Origin: JBMOKU01 sp049324315
GTDB lineage: Bacteria > Bacillota > Clostridia > Peptostreptococcales > Thermotaleaceae
Direction of reading: 5' to 3'
Length of the DNA stretch: 64,000 nt
NCBI GenBank assembly: GCA_049324315.1
Contig: JBMOKU010000029.1
Coordinates: 1-64,000 of the forward strand
Both the position numbers and the translations under genes were made by a program. The notes under the pieces are model-generated. The model was not told where the DNA came from and did not search any database. It worked only from the letters and a program-made list of their open reading frames with translations. This document shows positions 35,114 through 44,101 of this stretch, piece after piece. How positions within the stretch are numbered: position 1 is the first letter of the stretch; each line of letters begins with the position of its first letter.

Positions 35114-35728
35114 CTAAAGCCAATAGAGCATTCTTTCTAGAATTCCGTTTTCTGCAATCATATCAGACAGATCATAAATAGGTATGAGAAAATAAGGTAA
35201 TCCGACATAATAGGGTGCAATTTCGACCTGCTGGAAGTAGATCACTAGCCCCTTGTCTGCTATATAATAATCCTGGTCCGGACGTATTCCTTTGAATTCT
35301 TCCAATAGCGGAATCTCTCTCTCTTTGATCTGAACAGCAATCATATCTGACAACTTTTTAATGTAGTCGCTGTCTGGTTTAAATAGTTCATATAACTCAT
35401 AAGACTTACCGGTTTTCACATCCATGGTTATTGATTTTACAGTGGTGACGGGATGTGCCCCATGAAAATCCCCCATACCTGTTAGGGTTAAGCTCAGGAC
35501 ATCTCTTTCATTTGTCTTGATTTCATAAGATCCTGTAACGTATGTGATTAAATCAGGCTGTATTAATTGTGGGATCAATGCCATCATTAAGCTATAAATC
35601 TGATAGTTTATTTTTTGCTGTACCATCAAATCCTTAAGCCCATATACATAGGGATAATAGAAATCTACGGTAGGTCTGACAAAATGCGAAGTACCGGTAT
35701 GGACGGGAAATTTAATTTCTGTCGTCAT
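35114..35728 (-). CDS. DUF3298-domain protein
   Basis: 204 residues. The C-terminal half (SYELYELFKPDSDYIKKLSDMI and DYYIADKGLVIYFQQVEIAPYYVG) is the DUF3298 pattern found in RsiV-type anti-sigma factors and PdaC. No membrane segment or signal peptide is present at the chosen start, which is unusual because relatives act outside the cell. GAGGAG precedes the ATG; an upstream in-frame ATG adds six residues. The function is unknown. Confidence 0.75.
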   Translation of the reverse strand: MTTEIKFPVHTGTSHFVRPTVDFYYPYVYGLKDLMVQQKINYQIYSLMMALIPQLIQPDLITYVTGSYEIKTNERDVLSLTLTGMGDFHGAHPVTTVKSITMDVKTGKSYELYELFKPDSDYIKKLSDMIAVQIKEREIPLLEEFKGIRPDQDYYIADKGLVIYFQQVEIAPYYVGLPYFLIPIYDLSDMIAENGILERMLYWL

Positions 35729-35845
35729 ATTCTCCTCACCTTTCATATTCTTGTTATATATAGTCTATTCAAGGAAGAAAATAACGTGCTAACGAGATAT
35801 CAAAGAAAGATAATTGTTCATTTCCGTGATGACTTTCATATTTTT

Positions 35846-36790
35846 TTATACCTGCTTATCATATATTTTTAATAGACTAAGAGCAGATTCCCTTATTGCT
35901 TCTCGGATAAAATCAGGTTCTATGACTTCAACCTTATGACCAAAGCTCAATATAAATCCATACACCCAATCACTCATCGGAAAGGTTATCTTAAGAATAT
36001 AATCTCCAGCTTCATCAGAAGAGACCTTTTCTGTACCAAACTGTTCCTCTACAAACATCCGTAAGTCTTTATCAAATTTCAAAACCAGCTCCACTGCTTC
36101 AGATGAATCAAACCAGCCTTGGTTCCACGGCAGCTCTTCTAATACCAATTCCTCCCGATGATATTCCGTATCAAGAACTTCAACATGCTTCATTCTAGAT
36201 ACCTTAAATAATCTAAATTCTTCTCTTAGTAAACAGAAGCCGTAAAGATACCACTTATTCTCTTTTAAAACAATGGTGTATGGTTCTACCAATCTCTTGA
36301 GAATTTCTCCCTTCGTATTTTGATATGTGAATTCTACCCTTCTTGATAGCCGTATTCCTTCTTTGAGCTTAGAAATTTTTTGTTTTAACGTACCATCGTT
36401 CCCCCACGGTGTAAAATCAACAAAGAAATGTTCTGACTTTGCTTTAAATGCTTCCGTCTGACTCTGGGGAACCACACCTCTAATTTTCTCAAGTAAAGGC
36501 TCAATATGTAAATCATCATAGGATGAAGATATACTTTTTAAGGCAACGGCTATGGAAGCCAGTTCATCATTTGTCAGGACATTTTTATCCAGTCGATATC
36601 CCTCAGCAATTTCAATACCTCCATTAGAACCTTGATAGGTTATAATAGGAATGCCTGCCAGGTTGATGGCATCGATATCCCTATAGATGGTTCTTACAGA
36701 TACATCGAATAGTTCTGCAAGGTCTTTTGCCTGAACCCTCTTCTTTTTAATTAGCATCATGATAATGGCAAGGAGCCTGTCTACCTTCAT
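35846..36790 (-). CDS. HTH-WYL transcriptional regulator (YafY type)
   Basis: 314 residues. DeoR-like winged helix (about 1-60: LLAIIMMLIKKKRVQAKDLA, then SVRTIYRDIDAI), then a WYL ligand-binding domain (about 130-225: KENKWYLYGFCLLREEFRLF) and WCX C-terminal domain. It likely responds to nucleotide or DNA-type ligands. AGGAGAGG precedes the chosen ATG. It stands alone and its targets are unknown. Confidence 0.88.
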   Translation of the reverse strand: MKVDRLLAIIMMLIKKKRVQAKDLAELFDVSVRTIYRDIDAINLAGIPIITYQGSNGGIEIAEGYRLDKNVLTNDELASIAVALKSISSSYDDLHIEPLLEKIRGVVPQSQTEAFKAKSEHFFVDFTPWGNDGTLKQKISKLKEGIRLSRRVEFTYQNTKGEILKRLVEPYTIVLKENKWYLYGFCLLREEFRLFKVSRMKHVEVLDTEYHREELVLEELPWNQGWFDSSEAVELVLKFDKDLRMFVEEQFGTEKVSSDEAGDYILKITFPMSDWVYGFILSFGHKVEVIEPDFIREAIRESALSLLKIYDKQV

Positions 36791-36890
36791 AATCTGTTCC
36801 TCTCCTATAAACATTCTTAGCGATTCTGTGATGAATGCTCAGTGATGCGTATTTTTCCTTTCATACTTCTATCATAATGGTAAAAAAGAA

Positions 36891-36932
36891 AAAAAGCTAC
36901 TTTTCATTTATCAAAGAAAAGTAGCTTTTTTA
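36891..36932 (-). terminator. Terminator of DUF3842 gene
   Basis: AAAAAGCTACTTTTC pairs with GAAAAGTAGCTTTTT; the stop codon of the gene lies in the loop, so the first arm is coding. Confidence 0.85.
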
Positions 36933-37324
36933 ATTATTTCAATGGCAGCCTCAATATAGAAGGGCAGCGAGTCATTACCTGTTCCCGCCACTTGAATGTT
37001 GCACTTGCTAATGGGTATCAATATTTTTTTTGCAGGACTTTCTGCTATGGCTTTCGCCATAACCGGCGTTAACTCACCCAGCATGGAGTTAGCTGCAATA
37101 ATACCTACTGGTCCCATAATAAGATCCACTTTAGGCGCATTCAGTAATATGGGATTTTCCCCGGTTGCTCCTTCATCCGCTCCAGCCCGCAGCATGGCTG
37201 CTGTCGCTAAAGCATTGGTACCTAAAGCTAATATTTCAACCTCTTCTTTCAAGGATGCTTTTATTTTTTCAATAATAGACTTACCTATACCGCCTCCCTG
37301 ACCATCAATGACAGCTATTCTCAC
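36911..37324 (-). CDS. DUF3842 family protein
   Basis: 137 residues. A Rossmann-like nucleotide fold with a glycine-rich start (MRIAVIDGQGGGIGKSIIEK) and NSMLGELTPVMAKAIAESPAKK, the pattern of DUF3842, common in Clostridia. The function is unknown. It follows the cobalt/nickel transporter genes by about 130 bases in the same direction and may belong with them. Confidence 0.85.
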   Translation of the reverse strand: MRIAVIDGQGGGIGKSIIEKIKASLKEEVEILALGTNALATAAMLRAGADEGATGENPILLNAPKVDLIMGPVGIIAANSMLGELTPVMAKAIAESPAKKILIPISKCNIQVAGTGNDSLPFYIEAAIEIIKKATFL

Positions 37325-37451
37325 AAAACCCCTCCCTTATAATACGATCTTATTCAATGATATTATATCATATTTATCCTGTGTCTATGAAGACTATCTC
37401 CTTAGCATTCACCTATCAAAGTTCAGGGGATTACTATCAAAATAGCATTAG

Positions 37452-38282
37452 CTATTCTCTTTTCATAGAAGGAACTTCATCCAGCCAATGATTCATACAT
37501 GCTGCTGCTTCATCCATGGTAACCGGATAATGTCCATCATTTCCTTTTATTTTCTGAAACAATTCCACCATCTTGGGCAGCCGAAGTTTGGCTTCCTTTA
37601 CAAACTTCGGATTTCCAAGCAATTTTGGCGAACCCTCTGTCAACACATATCCGTCCTTCAAAATGACAATCTGATCAGCCCATTCACAGGCTAAATCTAC
37701 ATCATGGGTTGCCATAATAATGGAAATTCCTTGTTCATGTAGTCCATTCAATATTTCAAATAAAGCTTGCTGACCGCTGGGATCCAGATAGGCAACAGGT
37801 TCGTCCAGCACCAGCATCTTGCAGTCCATAGCTATGACACCGGCTATAGCTGCCCTCTTTTTTTCCCCATAACTCAAATGATAGGGGGCTTTATCCCTCA
37901 TTTCCCACATATCAACCTTTTTAAGGGCTTTTTCTACCCTTTCTTCAACTTCACTTGACGTCAATCCCATATTGGTAGGTCCAAAGGCAACATCCTCCCA
38001 CACCGTAGCTGAAAAGACTTGGTCATCCGGATCTTGAAAGATCATTCCTATTTTTGACTTTAACAGCTTTTCATTTTTTTGATTAACCTGAATTCCCAGG
38101 ACTTCAACGGCGCCTTCCTGAGGCATATACAAACCGTTTAGATGGAATAGCAAGGTAGATTTTCCAGATCCGTTATGCCCCAATATGGCTGTTTTTTTAC
38201 TTTCAGGTAATGACAAGGATATTCCTTTTAATGCTTGTGTACCGTCAGAGTACCTGTATTTTAGATTTTCGATTTTTACCAT
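37452..38282 (-). CDS. cbiO: Cobalt/nickel ECF transporter ATPase
   Basis: 276 residues. ABC ATPase: Walker A GHNGSGKST at 35-43, signature LSYGEKKR, Walker B MLVLDEPVAYLDP, and the H-loop ATHD. It powers metal uptake with CbiM/CbiQ. The ATG has GGGGG upstream and overlaps the cbiQ stop by 7 bases; a longer in-frame start adds 17 residues with no ribosome site. Confidence 0.95.
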   Translation of the reverse strand: MVKIENLKYRYSDGTQALKGISLSLPESKKTAILGHNGSGKSTLLFHLNGLYMPQEGAVEVLGIQVNQKNEKLLKSKIGMIFQDPDDQVFSATVWEDVAFGPTNMGLTSSEVEERVEKALKKVDMWEMRDKAPYHLSYGEKKRAAIAGVIAMDCKMLVLDEPVAYLDPSGQQALFEILNGLHEQGISIIMATHDVDLACEWADQIVILKDGYVLTEGSPKLLGNPKFVKEAKLRLPKMVELFQKIKGNDGHYPVTMDEAAACMNHWLDEVPSMKRE

Positions 38283-39010
38283 TGAACAAATCCCCCTTTG
38301 TCCAGAAAAAGAAGTCCCATCACCACGAGGCATGAAAACACTATTGCATACCAGTCTATTTTCTTCAGCAATGGCTTATTACTAGTCAATCCTTCATTTC
38401 CATACCCACGGGATTTCATTGCCATATATATCCTTTCGCTTCTATCTATAGAACGCATGAAAAGATTACCGGTGGAGCTGGCAATGGTTTGTAATGTCTG
38501 TAAATTCCACATGGAACTTCCCTGTTGAAATGCTCTTGCCCTATGTCCTAAAGTCATTTTGCGGTATTCTTGATAAATACACATAAAATATCGTAATACC
38601 AATTCAATAATCCTTATCATTACATCCGGCATGCCTAGATACTGCATACCCTCCAATATTTTTTTCAGCGTTGTGGTTTCTGTTAATATCACGGCTACAA
38701 AGATACAGGTCAGCGTTCTTAGGCATAAAGCTAAAGCAAGCCTTATACCTTGCCATGTGGCTGTGAAAAAAAACATGGAAAAAGCTGGATCACCTAGCGT
38801 CGTAAAAGGTATCATGACGGCCATGGCTATTAATAAAGGAAGTATCACCAGCAATCTTTTCATCATTACTTTGACATTCAATTTCATGCGAAGCATCAAT
38901 ATGAAAACAACAAAGAAACACCCTGCCAATAAGGGCAGGGTATGTATCATCGATATACCACTAATAAAGATTATCGTCATGATAATTTTGACCCGACTAT
39001 CTAGTTCCAT
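38276..39010 (-). CDS. cbiQ: Cobalt/nickel ECF transporter transmembrane subunit
   Basis: 244 residues with about five membrane helices and the coupling motif ALRTLTCIF/EYRKMTLGHRARAF region typical of T-components that contact the ATPase. Third gene of the cbiM-PDGLE-cbiQ-cbiO operon. Confidence 0.93.
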   Translation of the reverse strand: MELDSRVKIIMTIIFISGISMIHTLPLLAGCFFVVFILMLRMKLNVKVMMKRLLVILPLLIAMAVMIPFTTLGDPAFSMFFFTATWQGIRLALALCLRTLTCIFVAVILTETTTLKKILEGMQYLGMPDVMIRIIELVLRYFMCIYQEYRKMTLGHRARAFQQGSSMWNLQTLQTIASSTGNLFMRSIDRSERIYMAMKSRGYGNEGLTSNKPLLKKIDWYAIVFSCLVVMGLLFLDKGGFVQW

Positions 39011-39028
39011 TGCTGTTGCTCCCTCACA

Positions 39029-39340
39029 TCATTCATTTGTTTTTATAAGATCGTGTTTTTTCGCTGCTATCCCCTTACTTATAACCATCATAAAAGAATA
39101 TGTAACAAATACTCCAATAATTCCTGCTATCCCAGTAGCAGCACCTTCATGGGAAATCCAAGGAGCTGTATAATCAGGAACAGGAGCCGGCAAGGGATTG
39201 TCTTGAGCAAATTCTATAAAGCCTAGGTCCTCTGCAACGCGTTCCAGGCCATCGGGAAACGAAGACGCAAAGGGTGATAATATCCCGGCAATGATAATCG
39301 CACATAACAACCCTATGCGAACGGTGTTATTTTTCAGCAT
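39029..39340 (-). CDS. PDGLE-domain protein (CbiN/NikN-like)
   Basis: 103 residues, with an N-terminal and a C-terminal membrane helix and the PDGLE motif (FPDGLERVAEDLGF) between them. Such proteins replace CbiN in many cobalt and nickel transporters and help the CbiM subunit. It overlaps the end of cbiM by 14 bases. Confidence 0.93.
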   Translation of the reverse strand: MLKNNTVRIGLLCAIIIAGILSPFASSFPDGLERVAEDLGFIEFAQDNPLPAPVPDYTAPWISHEGAATGIAGIIGVFVTYSFMMVISKGIAAKKHDLIKTNE

Positions 39341-39968
39341 TTACCCCCACTCCCTTCACTAAATCTCCCCTTGCTTTAAAGATAAATTCTACAGCACACA
39401 GGGTAATAACGCCTTCTCCAATGCCGATGATTGCATGCCAAAAGAGCATCGGAGGTAAAACTACCATGAGTCCAATATTTCCTGCTGCTGCAATTTCAAA
39501 GGAAGCGGCCAGTGCTGCTGCTACTACGGATATCCAGCAACCTATAATAATACCTGTTTTCGAAATCGAGTTTCCATCTGTTTTGAAAAGCTTATATATG
39601 TAATACCCTGCAAAATTTCCGATGACAGCCATATTTAAAATATTGGCGCCCAATACAAGAATCCCACCATCCGCAAAAAAGAATGCCTGAATGATTACTA
39701 TAGAAGACATGATTAAAACTGCTGCCCATGGTCCCAAAGTAACGGCTGCAAGCATTGCGCCAATCAAGTGGCCTGACGTTCCACCCGCCACCGGAAAATT
39801 GATCATTTGTGCTGCAAAAATAAAGGCGGCCATCATTCCCATGATAGGTGCTTGCTTTTCTTCAAAGGCTGCTCTCGTTCTCTTAACAGCTGTTCGGATA
39901 CAGCCTATGGAAGCTATACCAGCTGCTGCTGCCGTTGGTACATTTAAAAATCCGTCCGGAATATGCAT
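39327..39968 (-). CDS. cbiM: Cobalt/nickel-binding S-component CbiM/NikM
   Basis: 213 residues, about seven membrane helices. The start was placed at the ATG giving N-terminal MHIPDG, because the second-residue His is a metal ligand in this family; an ATG four codons earlier directly abuts the GAGGGG ribosome site. The GGTSGHLIGA segment supplies another ligand region. Whether cobalt or nickel is carried cannot be told. An attenuator leader precedes it. Confidence 0.93.
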   Translation of the reverse strand: MHIPDGFLNVPTAAAAGIASIGCIRTAVKRTRAAFEEKQAPIMGMMAAFIFAAQMINFPVAGGTSGHLIGAMLAAVTLGPWAAVLIMSSIVIIQAFFFADGGILVLGANILNMAVIGNFAGYYIYKLFKTDGNSISKTGIIIGCWISVVAAALAASFEIAAAGNIGLMVVLPPMLFWHAIIGIGEGVITLCAVEFIFKARGDLVKGVGVNAEK

Positions 39969-39987
39969 TTTACCATTCATCCCCTCT

Positions 39988-40100
39988 CAAAAAATAAAAG
40001 CAATCCGCTAGACTTCTGCCTATCAGATTACCTTCTTGGTAACATTTCCAATCTAGAGATACTGTGCTTTGCTTCCATGAGCCTTCATGACTCTATATCC
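39988..40100 (-). promoter_or_regulatory. Attenuator/candidate riboswitch leader of cbiM operon
   Basis: On the minus strand the leader has a stem TAGAG/CTCTA (40095-40091 with 40058-40054) enclosing a CATGA/TCATG hairpin, then an antiterminator GTTACC-aagaa-GGTAA (40043-40028), then a terminator GGTAATCTG (40032-40024) with CGGATTGCT (40007-39999) followed by TTTATTTTTT. The GGTAA strand is shared, so antiterminator and terminator exclude each other. It does not match the cobalamin, TPP or fluoride consensus as I remember them; a NiCo-type metal riboswitch is possible. Confidence 0.6.
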
Positions 40101-40107
40101 TTAGTTT

Positions 40108-40136
40108 ATTATAGTCATAAATATAATAGAAGTCAA
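40108..40136 (-). promoter_or_regulatory. SigmaA promoter of cbiM operon
   Basis: On the minus strand TTGACT (40136-40131), 17 bases, TATAAT (40113-40108). Transcription would start near 40101, giving a 130-base leader. Confidence 0.85.
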
Positions 40137-40294
40137 TTCCTTGTAGTTATCATAATTATCATTTATTTTCCTCAAAATATACTATGATCATGATGAAAAT
40201 AGTCCGTACGTTATAGATGTTAATTTTCATCTTTTCATTACCAATAAATGTAATTCCATGCTAAAATTGTATATATTGTTTATGAGGTGATAAG

Positions 40295-40714
40295 ATGTCA
40301 AAAGTGTTAAAAGCAGACGGAATGAATAAGTGCATTGGCTGTTATTCCTGTATGCTAATCTGTTCTTCAGTTAATCACAAAACCCATTCATTGGAGAAAA
40401 GCGCTATTCAAATTAGAACAAGCGGTGGATTACGGGGTAAATTTACAAGTACGGTTTGTTTGGCCTGTAATGACGAAAGGGCCTGCGCAGAAAGCTGCCC
40501 TACAGGAGCCTTAGAAAAAAGAGTTGATGGAGGTGTGCTTTTCAATGCCCAGACATGTATAGGGTGTAGAAAGTGTGTGTCAGCATGTATTGTAGGTGCT
40601 GTTGCCTTCGATGAAGAAATAAAGAGACCCATTATCTGCAAGCACTGCGGTGTCTGTACCCGTTTTTGCCCCCATGCATGTTTAAGAATGGAGGATCATC
40701 AAAATGCTTTATAA
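40295..40714 (+). CDS. Ferredoxin-like polyferredoxin partner of AOR
   Basis: 139 residues with four groups of cysteines able to bind up to four [4Fe-4S] clusters: CIGCYSCMLIC, CLACNDERACAESCP, CIGCRKCVSAC and CKHCGVCTRFCP. This is the HycB/DmsB-like electron transfer fold. It overlaps the oxidoreductase gene by 11 bases, so the two are translated together and probably form a complex. GAGGTGAT precedes the ATG. Confidence 0.9.
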   Translation: MSKVLKADGMNKCIGCYSCMLICSSVNHKTHSLEKSAIQIRTSGGLRGKFTSTVCLACNDERACAESCPTGALEKRVDGGVLFNAQTCIGCRKCVSACIVGAVAFDEEIKRPIICKHCGVCTRFCPHACLRMEDHQNAL

Positions 40715-42449
40715 AGATTATATCCGTGTATTAACTATTGATTTGACAAAAGAGAAAATAAAGGTTGAGCATCGGCAAGATCTAAGGGAATACTTGGGCG
40801 GTGTTGGTGTCGCTTCCAAACTGTTAGAGGAAAATATACGACCTGACCTTCCTCCCCTTGATGAAAGCCAACCCATCATATTTGCTATTGGTGCTGCATC
40901 CTCAGTCTTTCCCGTTGTTACCAAAACGGTTGCCATGTTTTATTCTCCCTTAACCATGGAGCTGGGTGAAAGCTATGCCGGAGGAAGGATGGCAATGACA
41001 CTGCTTTTTGCCGGATACGATTCAATCGTCATCACCGGGAAACATAGAAAGCCTACTTATCTTACAATAAAAGGGAATGATGTCAGTTTCAAGGATGCTA
41101 GAGCTTTATGGGGACTATCCAGCGATGAGACCGGAAGAATCATCAGAGAAAGAGAAGCTGGTGACGGTAAAAGAAGTATCCTACGGATCGGTCCAGCAGG
41201 TGAAAATCTTTCAAGCTTTGCCAGTGTATGTGTTGATACATACAGGCATTTTGGCCGCTTGGGCCTAGGAGCTGTATTTGGTAGTAAAAATTTGAAGGCT
41301 GTGGTTACAATCGGTGATAAAAATATCCCGATAGAAAACCATCGGCATTTTATAAAAGCCTATCAGGAAATATATAAGAAAGTAACCGAAACGAATCTGA
41401 TGGAAAAGTATCATGATCTGGGTACTTCTGTGAATGTGGTACTGTTGAATGAAATTGGATCTCTTCCTACAAAAAATCTTACACAAAACCGCTATGAATA
41501 TGCAGATCAAATATCCGGTGAAGAATTTGCAGAGAAAAATCTCGTAAGAAAAATGGCTTGTACAGGATGTCCGGTAGGTTGTATTCATATTGGTCAGTTT
41601 CGAAAGCAGTTTGACGAAGGCTATGAATATGAGGCTGTCAGTGTAGCCTATGATTATGAGTTGATCTTCGCATTGGGCAGTTACTTAGGAATTAGCAAAA
41701 CTGAAGATATTTTGGAACTCATAGAAGTTGTTGAGCAGATGGGCTTTGATGCAATTTCTGTCGGTATTGTACTAGGCTGGGCAACAGAAAGCTTTCAAAA
41801 AGGATTGATTCATATAACTGACACCCTTATATCCTTCGAATATGGCAGCGTTAAGAATTATATTAAAGCAGTAGAATACATGGCCATTGGAAAAAATATT
41901 TTTTATGAAACTTTGGCAAAAGGTTCTGCAAAAGCAGCAGAAAAATACGGTGGTATTGAATTTGCCGTTCAGTTTGCCGGCAACGAGACACCCGGATACC
42001 ATACGGGCTACGGCTCCGTCGTCGGGCATACCGTAGGCGCCAGACATTCTCATCTATGCAATGGTGGGTATTCTATGGATCAGACCTTAAAGGAATTTAA
42101 TAAAGAACAACTTATTCAATCCATTTTTGATGAAGAAAGAGAGCGCTGCCTCCTGAATTCGCTCATTATCTGCTTATTTGCACGGAAGGTGTATGATCGC
42201 AGTACCGTTCTTCAAATGTTAAACGCCCTGGGATACCAATACACCGCTGGAGATCTAACGGAAATCTCCGATAGGATCTATAAAACGAAGCTACAAATCA
42301 AAAAAATGCTTGGGTTTGATTTGAATAATATAAAGCTGCCAAAAAGAATCTTCGAAACACCTTCTACTCAAGGTATGATCGATGAAGCCTTGACATATGA
42401 GCTGATTAACATGTATGATCAAAAGCTAAATGAATATTATTTCAAATGA
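40704..42449 (+). CDS. Aldehyde:ferredoxin oxidoreductase family (tungsten/molybdenum) protein
   Basis: 581 residues of the AOR family. The N-terminal domain (GGVGVASKLL, SPLTMELGESYAGGRMA) binds the bis-pterin cofactor, and CTGCPVGC holds three [4Fe-4S] ligands; a later Cys in ERCLLN may be the fourth. It oxidises aldehydes or reduces acids using ferredoxin-like partners; the substrate is unknown and the sequence diverges from classical AOR. The dedicated polyferredoxin upstream suggests the two-subunit type. GGAGG lies 9 bases before the ATG. Confidence 0.88.
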   Translation: MLYKDYIRVLTIDLTKEKIKVEHRQDLREYLGGVGVASKLLEENIRPDLPPLDESQPIIFAIGAASSVFPVVTKTVAMFYSPLTMELGESYAGGRMAMTLLFAGYDSIVITGKHRKPTYLTIKGNDVSFKDARALWGLSSDETGRIIREREAGDGKRSILRIGPAGENLSSFASVCVDTYRHFGRLGLGAVFGSKNLKAVVTIGDKNIPIENHRHFIKAYQEIYKKVTETNLMEKYHDLGTSVNVVLLNEIGSLPTKNLTQNRYEYADQISGEEFAEKNLVRKMACTGCPVGCIHIGQFRKQFDEGYEYEAVSVAYDYELIFALGSYLGISKTEDILELIEVVEQMGFDAISVGIVLGWATESFQKGLIHITDTLISFEYGSVKNYIKAVEYMAIGKNIFYETLAKGSAKAAEKYGGIEFAVQFAGNETPGYHTGYGSVVGHTVGARHSHLCNGGYSMDQTLKEFNKEQLIQSIFDEERERCLLNSLIICLFARKVYDRSTVLQMLNALGYQYTAGDLTEISDRIYKTKLQIKKMLGFDLNNIKLPKRIFETPSTQGMIDEALTYELINMYDQKLNEYYFK

Positions 42450-42452
42450 TTT

Positions 42453-42486
42453 AGAGCCTTCTCAATGCATATTTTGAGAAGGCTCT
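42453..42486. terminator. Hairpin between convergent AOR and GH1 genes
   Basis: AGAGCCTTCTCAA pairs with TTGAGAAGGCTCT around a short loop. T-runs are poor on both strands. Confidence 0.6.
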
Positions 42487-42508
42487 TGCGCTTAGATGCC
42501 ACGTGTTT

Positions 42509-43945
42509 TTATACTTCTCTTCCATTGGTTTCTATTACCTTCTTATACCAATAGAAGCTTTTCTTTTTTATTCTTCGTAAGTCTTTTTCTCCATATTCAT
42601 CTCTGTTTACATATACAAATCCATATCTCTTTTGATAACCATTCAACCAGCTTAATAAATCGGTAAATGACCAAGTACAGTACCCCATCAAATTCACGCC
42701 ATCAGTAATGGCTTCTTGACAAGCCTTGATATGCTTACCAATATAGTTAATTCTATAATCATCATTGACGACATCATTTTCTTCTAATTTATCAAATTCT
42801 CCCAATCCATTTTCAGTAATCAAGATTGGCAATCCATATCTGCTTGCTAGTCTCCTCAACCCGATTCTTAAACCTGTTGGATCAATCTCCCAGTCCCAAT
42901 TTGTTGTTTCCAAAAAAGGATTTCGTACCGTTTTAAACGCCCCGGGAATCCCACTGTCCTGTGAACTTCCCTTCTTACCTGATGTGTTCATCTTACCCGC
43001 ACCAACACCATCAAGGGGATTCACTTCAAAGGTCCCGGTTCTATAGTAATTCACACCGATAAAATCCGGTTTGCCCCGCTTTAGCAGTTCCATATCCCCT
43101 TCTTTAATAATGGGTGTCAAGCCTTGTTTCTCAAGAAATTGCCATGCCGTTTTGGGATATTCACCCCAACAATATACGTCCAGCCACCAATGGTTGTTGA
43201 TCTCTTCTGCATTATCAGACGCTAAGACATCCTCTGGCCTGCAAGTATGGGGATAGCTGGGACTATAGGCAAAGCTTGGTCCTATTTTTCCGTTCGGCAC
43301 ATATTTTCTAAAGGATTCTATAGCCTTGGCGTTGGCTAAGTTTGCTATATGATTGGCTTCATACATTCTCTTATAATCTTTAACACCTGGCGGATGAAGT
43401 GCCAGTACATAACCAAGACTCATAAAAATGTTTTGCTCATTTAGTGTAACCCAGTATTTAACCCGGTCTCCGTATCTTTTATACAAGGCAACACAATAAT
43501 CATTGAAATCATCAATGATTTCCCTGGACTCCCATGCCCCATATAGATCCATCAGCTTTTGAGGAACATCCCAATGATAGATTGTAATGATAGGCTCAAT
43601 ATTATGCCGGATTAATTCATCAATCAGAGCATCATAAAATTCCAATCCTCGTTCATTCACTTGCCCGCTGCCATCTGGGAAAATTCTGCTCCAGCTGATA
43701 GAAAAACGATACGCCTTTAATCCCATCTCCGCCATTAGTGCCACATCTTCTTTATATCGATGGTAATGATCTACGGCAACATCCCCATTGGTATCTTTGT
43801 AAGTCGTTCCCGGAATTTTCGTATATATATCCCAAACAGACAGTCCTTTACCATCTTCGTTATATGCACCCTCTACCTGATAAGCTGCTGAAGCTGATCC
43901 CCAAAGAAACTCCTTTGGAAAAATGTCCAAATCATCATAAAACAT
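42509..43945 (-). CDS. GH1 family 6-phospho-beta-glucosidase-like enzyme
   Basis: 478 residues, full-length GH1 barrel. FLWGSASAAYQVEGA starts the fold, TLNEQN holds the acid/base Glu and ITENGLG the nucleophile. Near the C-terminus LLSWLNGYQKRYGF has Ser where plain beta-glucosidases have Glu, with Lys at +7 and Tyr at +9, the set that binds the 6-phosphate; hence a phospho-sugar substrate is likely, although no PTS gene is next to it. Several ATGs stand close to GGGGG; the one 7 bases away was chosen. An RpiR gene lies upstream. Confidence 0.85.
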   Translation of the reverse strand: MFYDDLDIFPKEFLWGSASAAYQVEGAYNEDGKGLSVWDIYTKIPGTTYKDTNGDVAVDHYHRYKEDVALMAEMGLKAYRFSISWSRIFPDGSGQVNERGLEFYDALIDELIRHNIEPIITIYHWDVPQKLMDLYGAWESREIIDDFNDYCVALYKRYGDRVKYWVTLNEQNIFMSLGYVLALHPPGVKDYKRMYEANHIANLANAKAIESFRKYVPNGKIGPSFAYSPSYPHTCRPEDVLASDNAEEINNHWWLDVYCWGEYPKTAWQFLEKQGLTPIIKEGDMELLKRGKPDFIGVNYYRTGTFEVNPLDGVGAGKMNTSGKKGSSQDSGIPGAFKTVRNPFLETTNWDWEIDPTGLRIGLRRLASRYGLPILITENGLGEFDKLEENDVVNDDYRINYIGKHIKACQEAITDGVNLMGYCTWSFTDLLSWLNGYQKRYGFVYVNRDEYGEKDLRRIKKKSFYWYKKVIETNGREV

Positions 43946-44015
43946 CATCATTCCCCCTTCCATTTTATCTATATCTTACATGACTCAATCGGTCGCGTAA
44001 ATGATTCCCCAAACG

Positions 44016-44052
44016 AAAATAACAAGTTCCGCCGAATGGAACTTGTTATTTT
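44016..44052. terminator. Terminator between RpiR and GH1 genes
   Basis: AAAATAACAAGTTCC (44016-44030) pairs perfectly with GGAACTTGTTATTTT (44038-44052). Confidence 0.88.
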
Positions 44053-44101
44053 AAAAAAACACCTTGTTACAAACCATATGGATCACTTTCCTTAAAAGCT
44101 T

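Noticed and set aside
39988..40100. Cobalamin riboswitch in the cbiM leader
   Set aside because: The B12-box-like core (GCCACTG type) is absent, although the terminator logic is clear.
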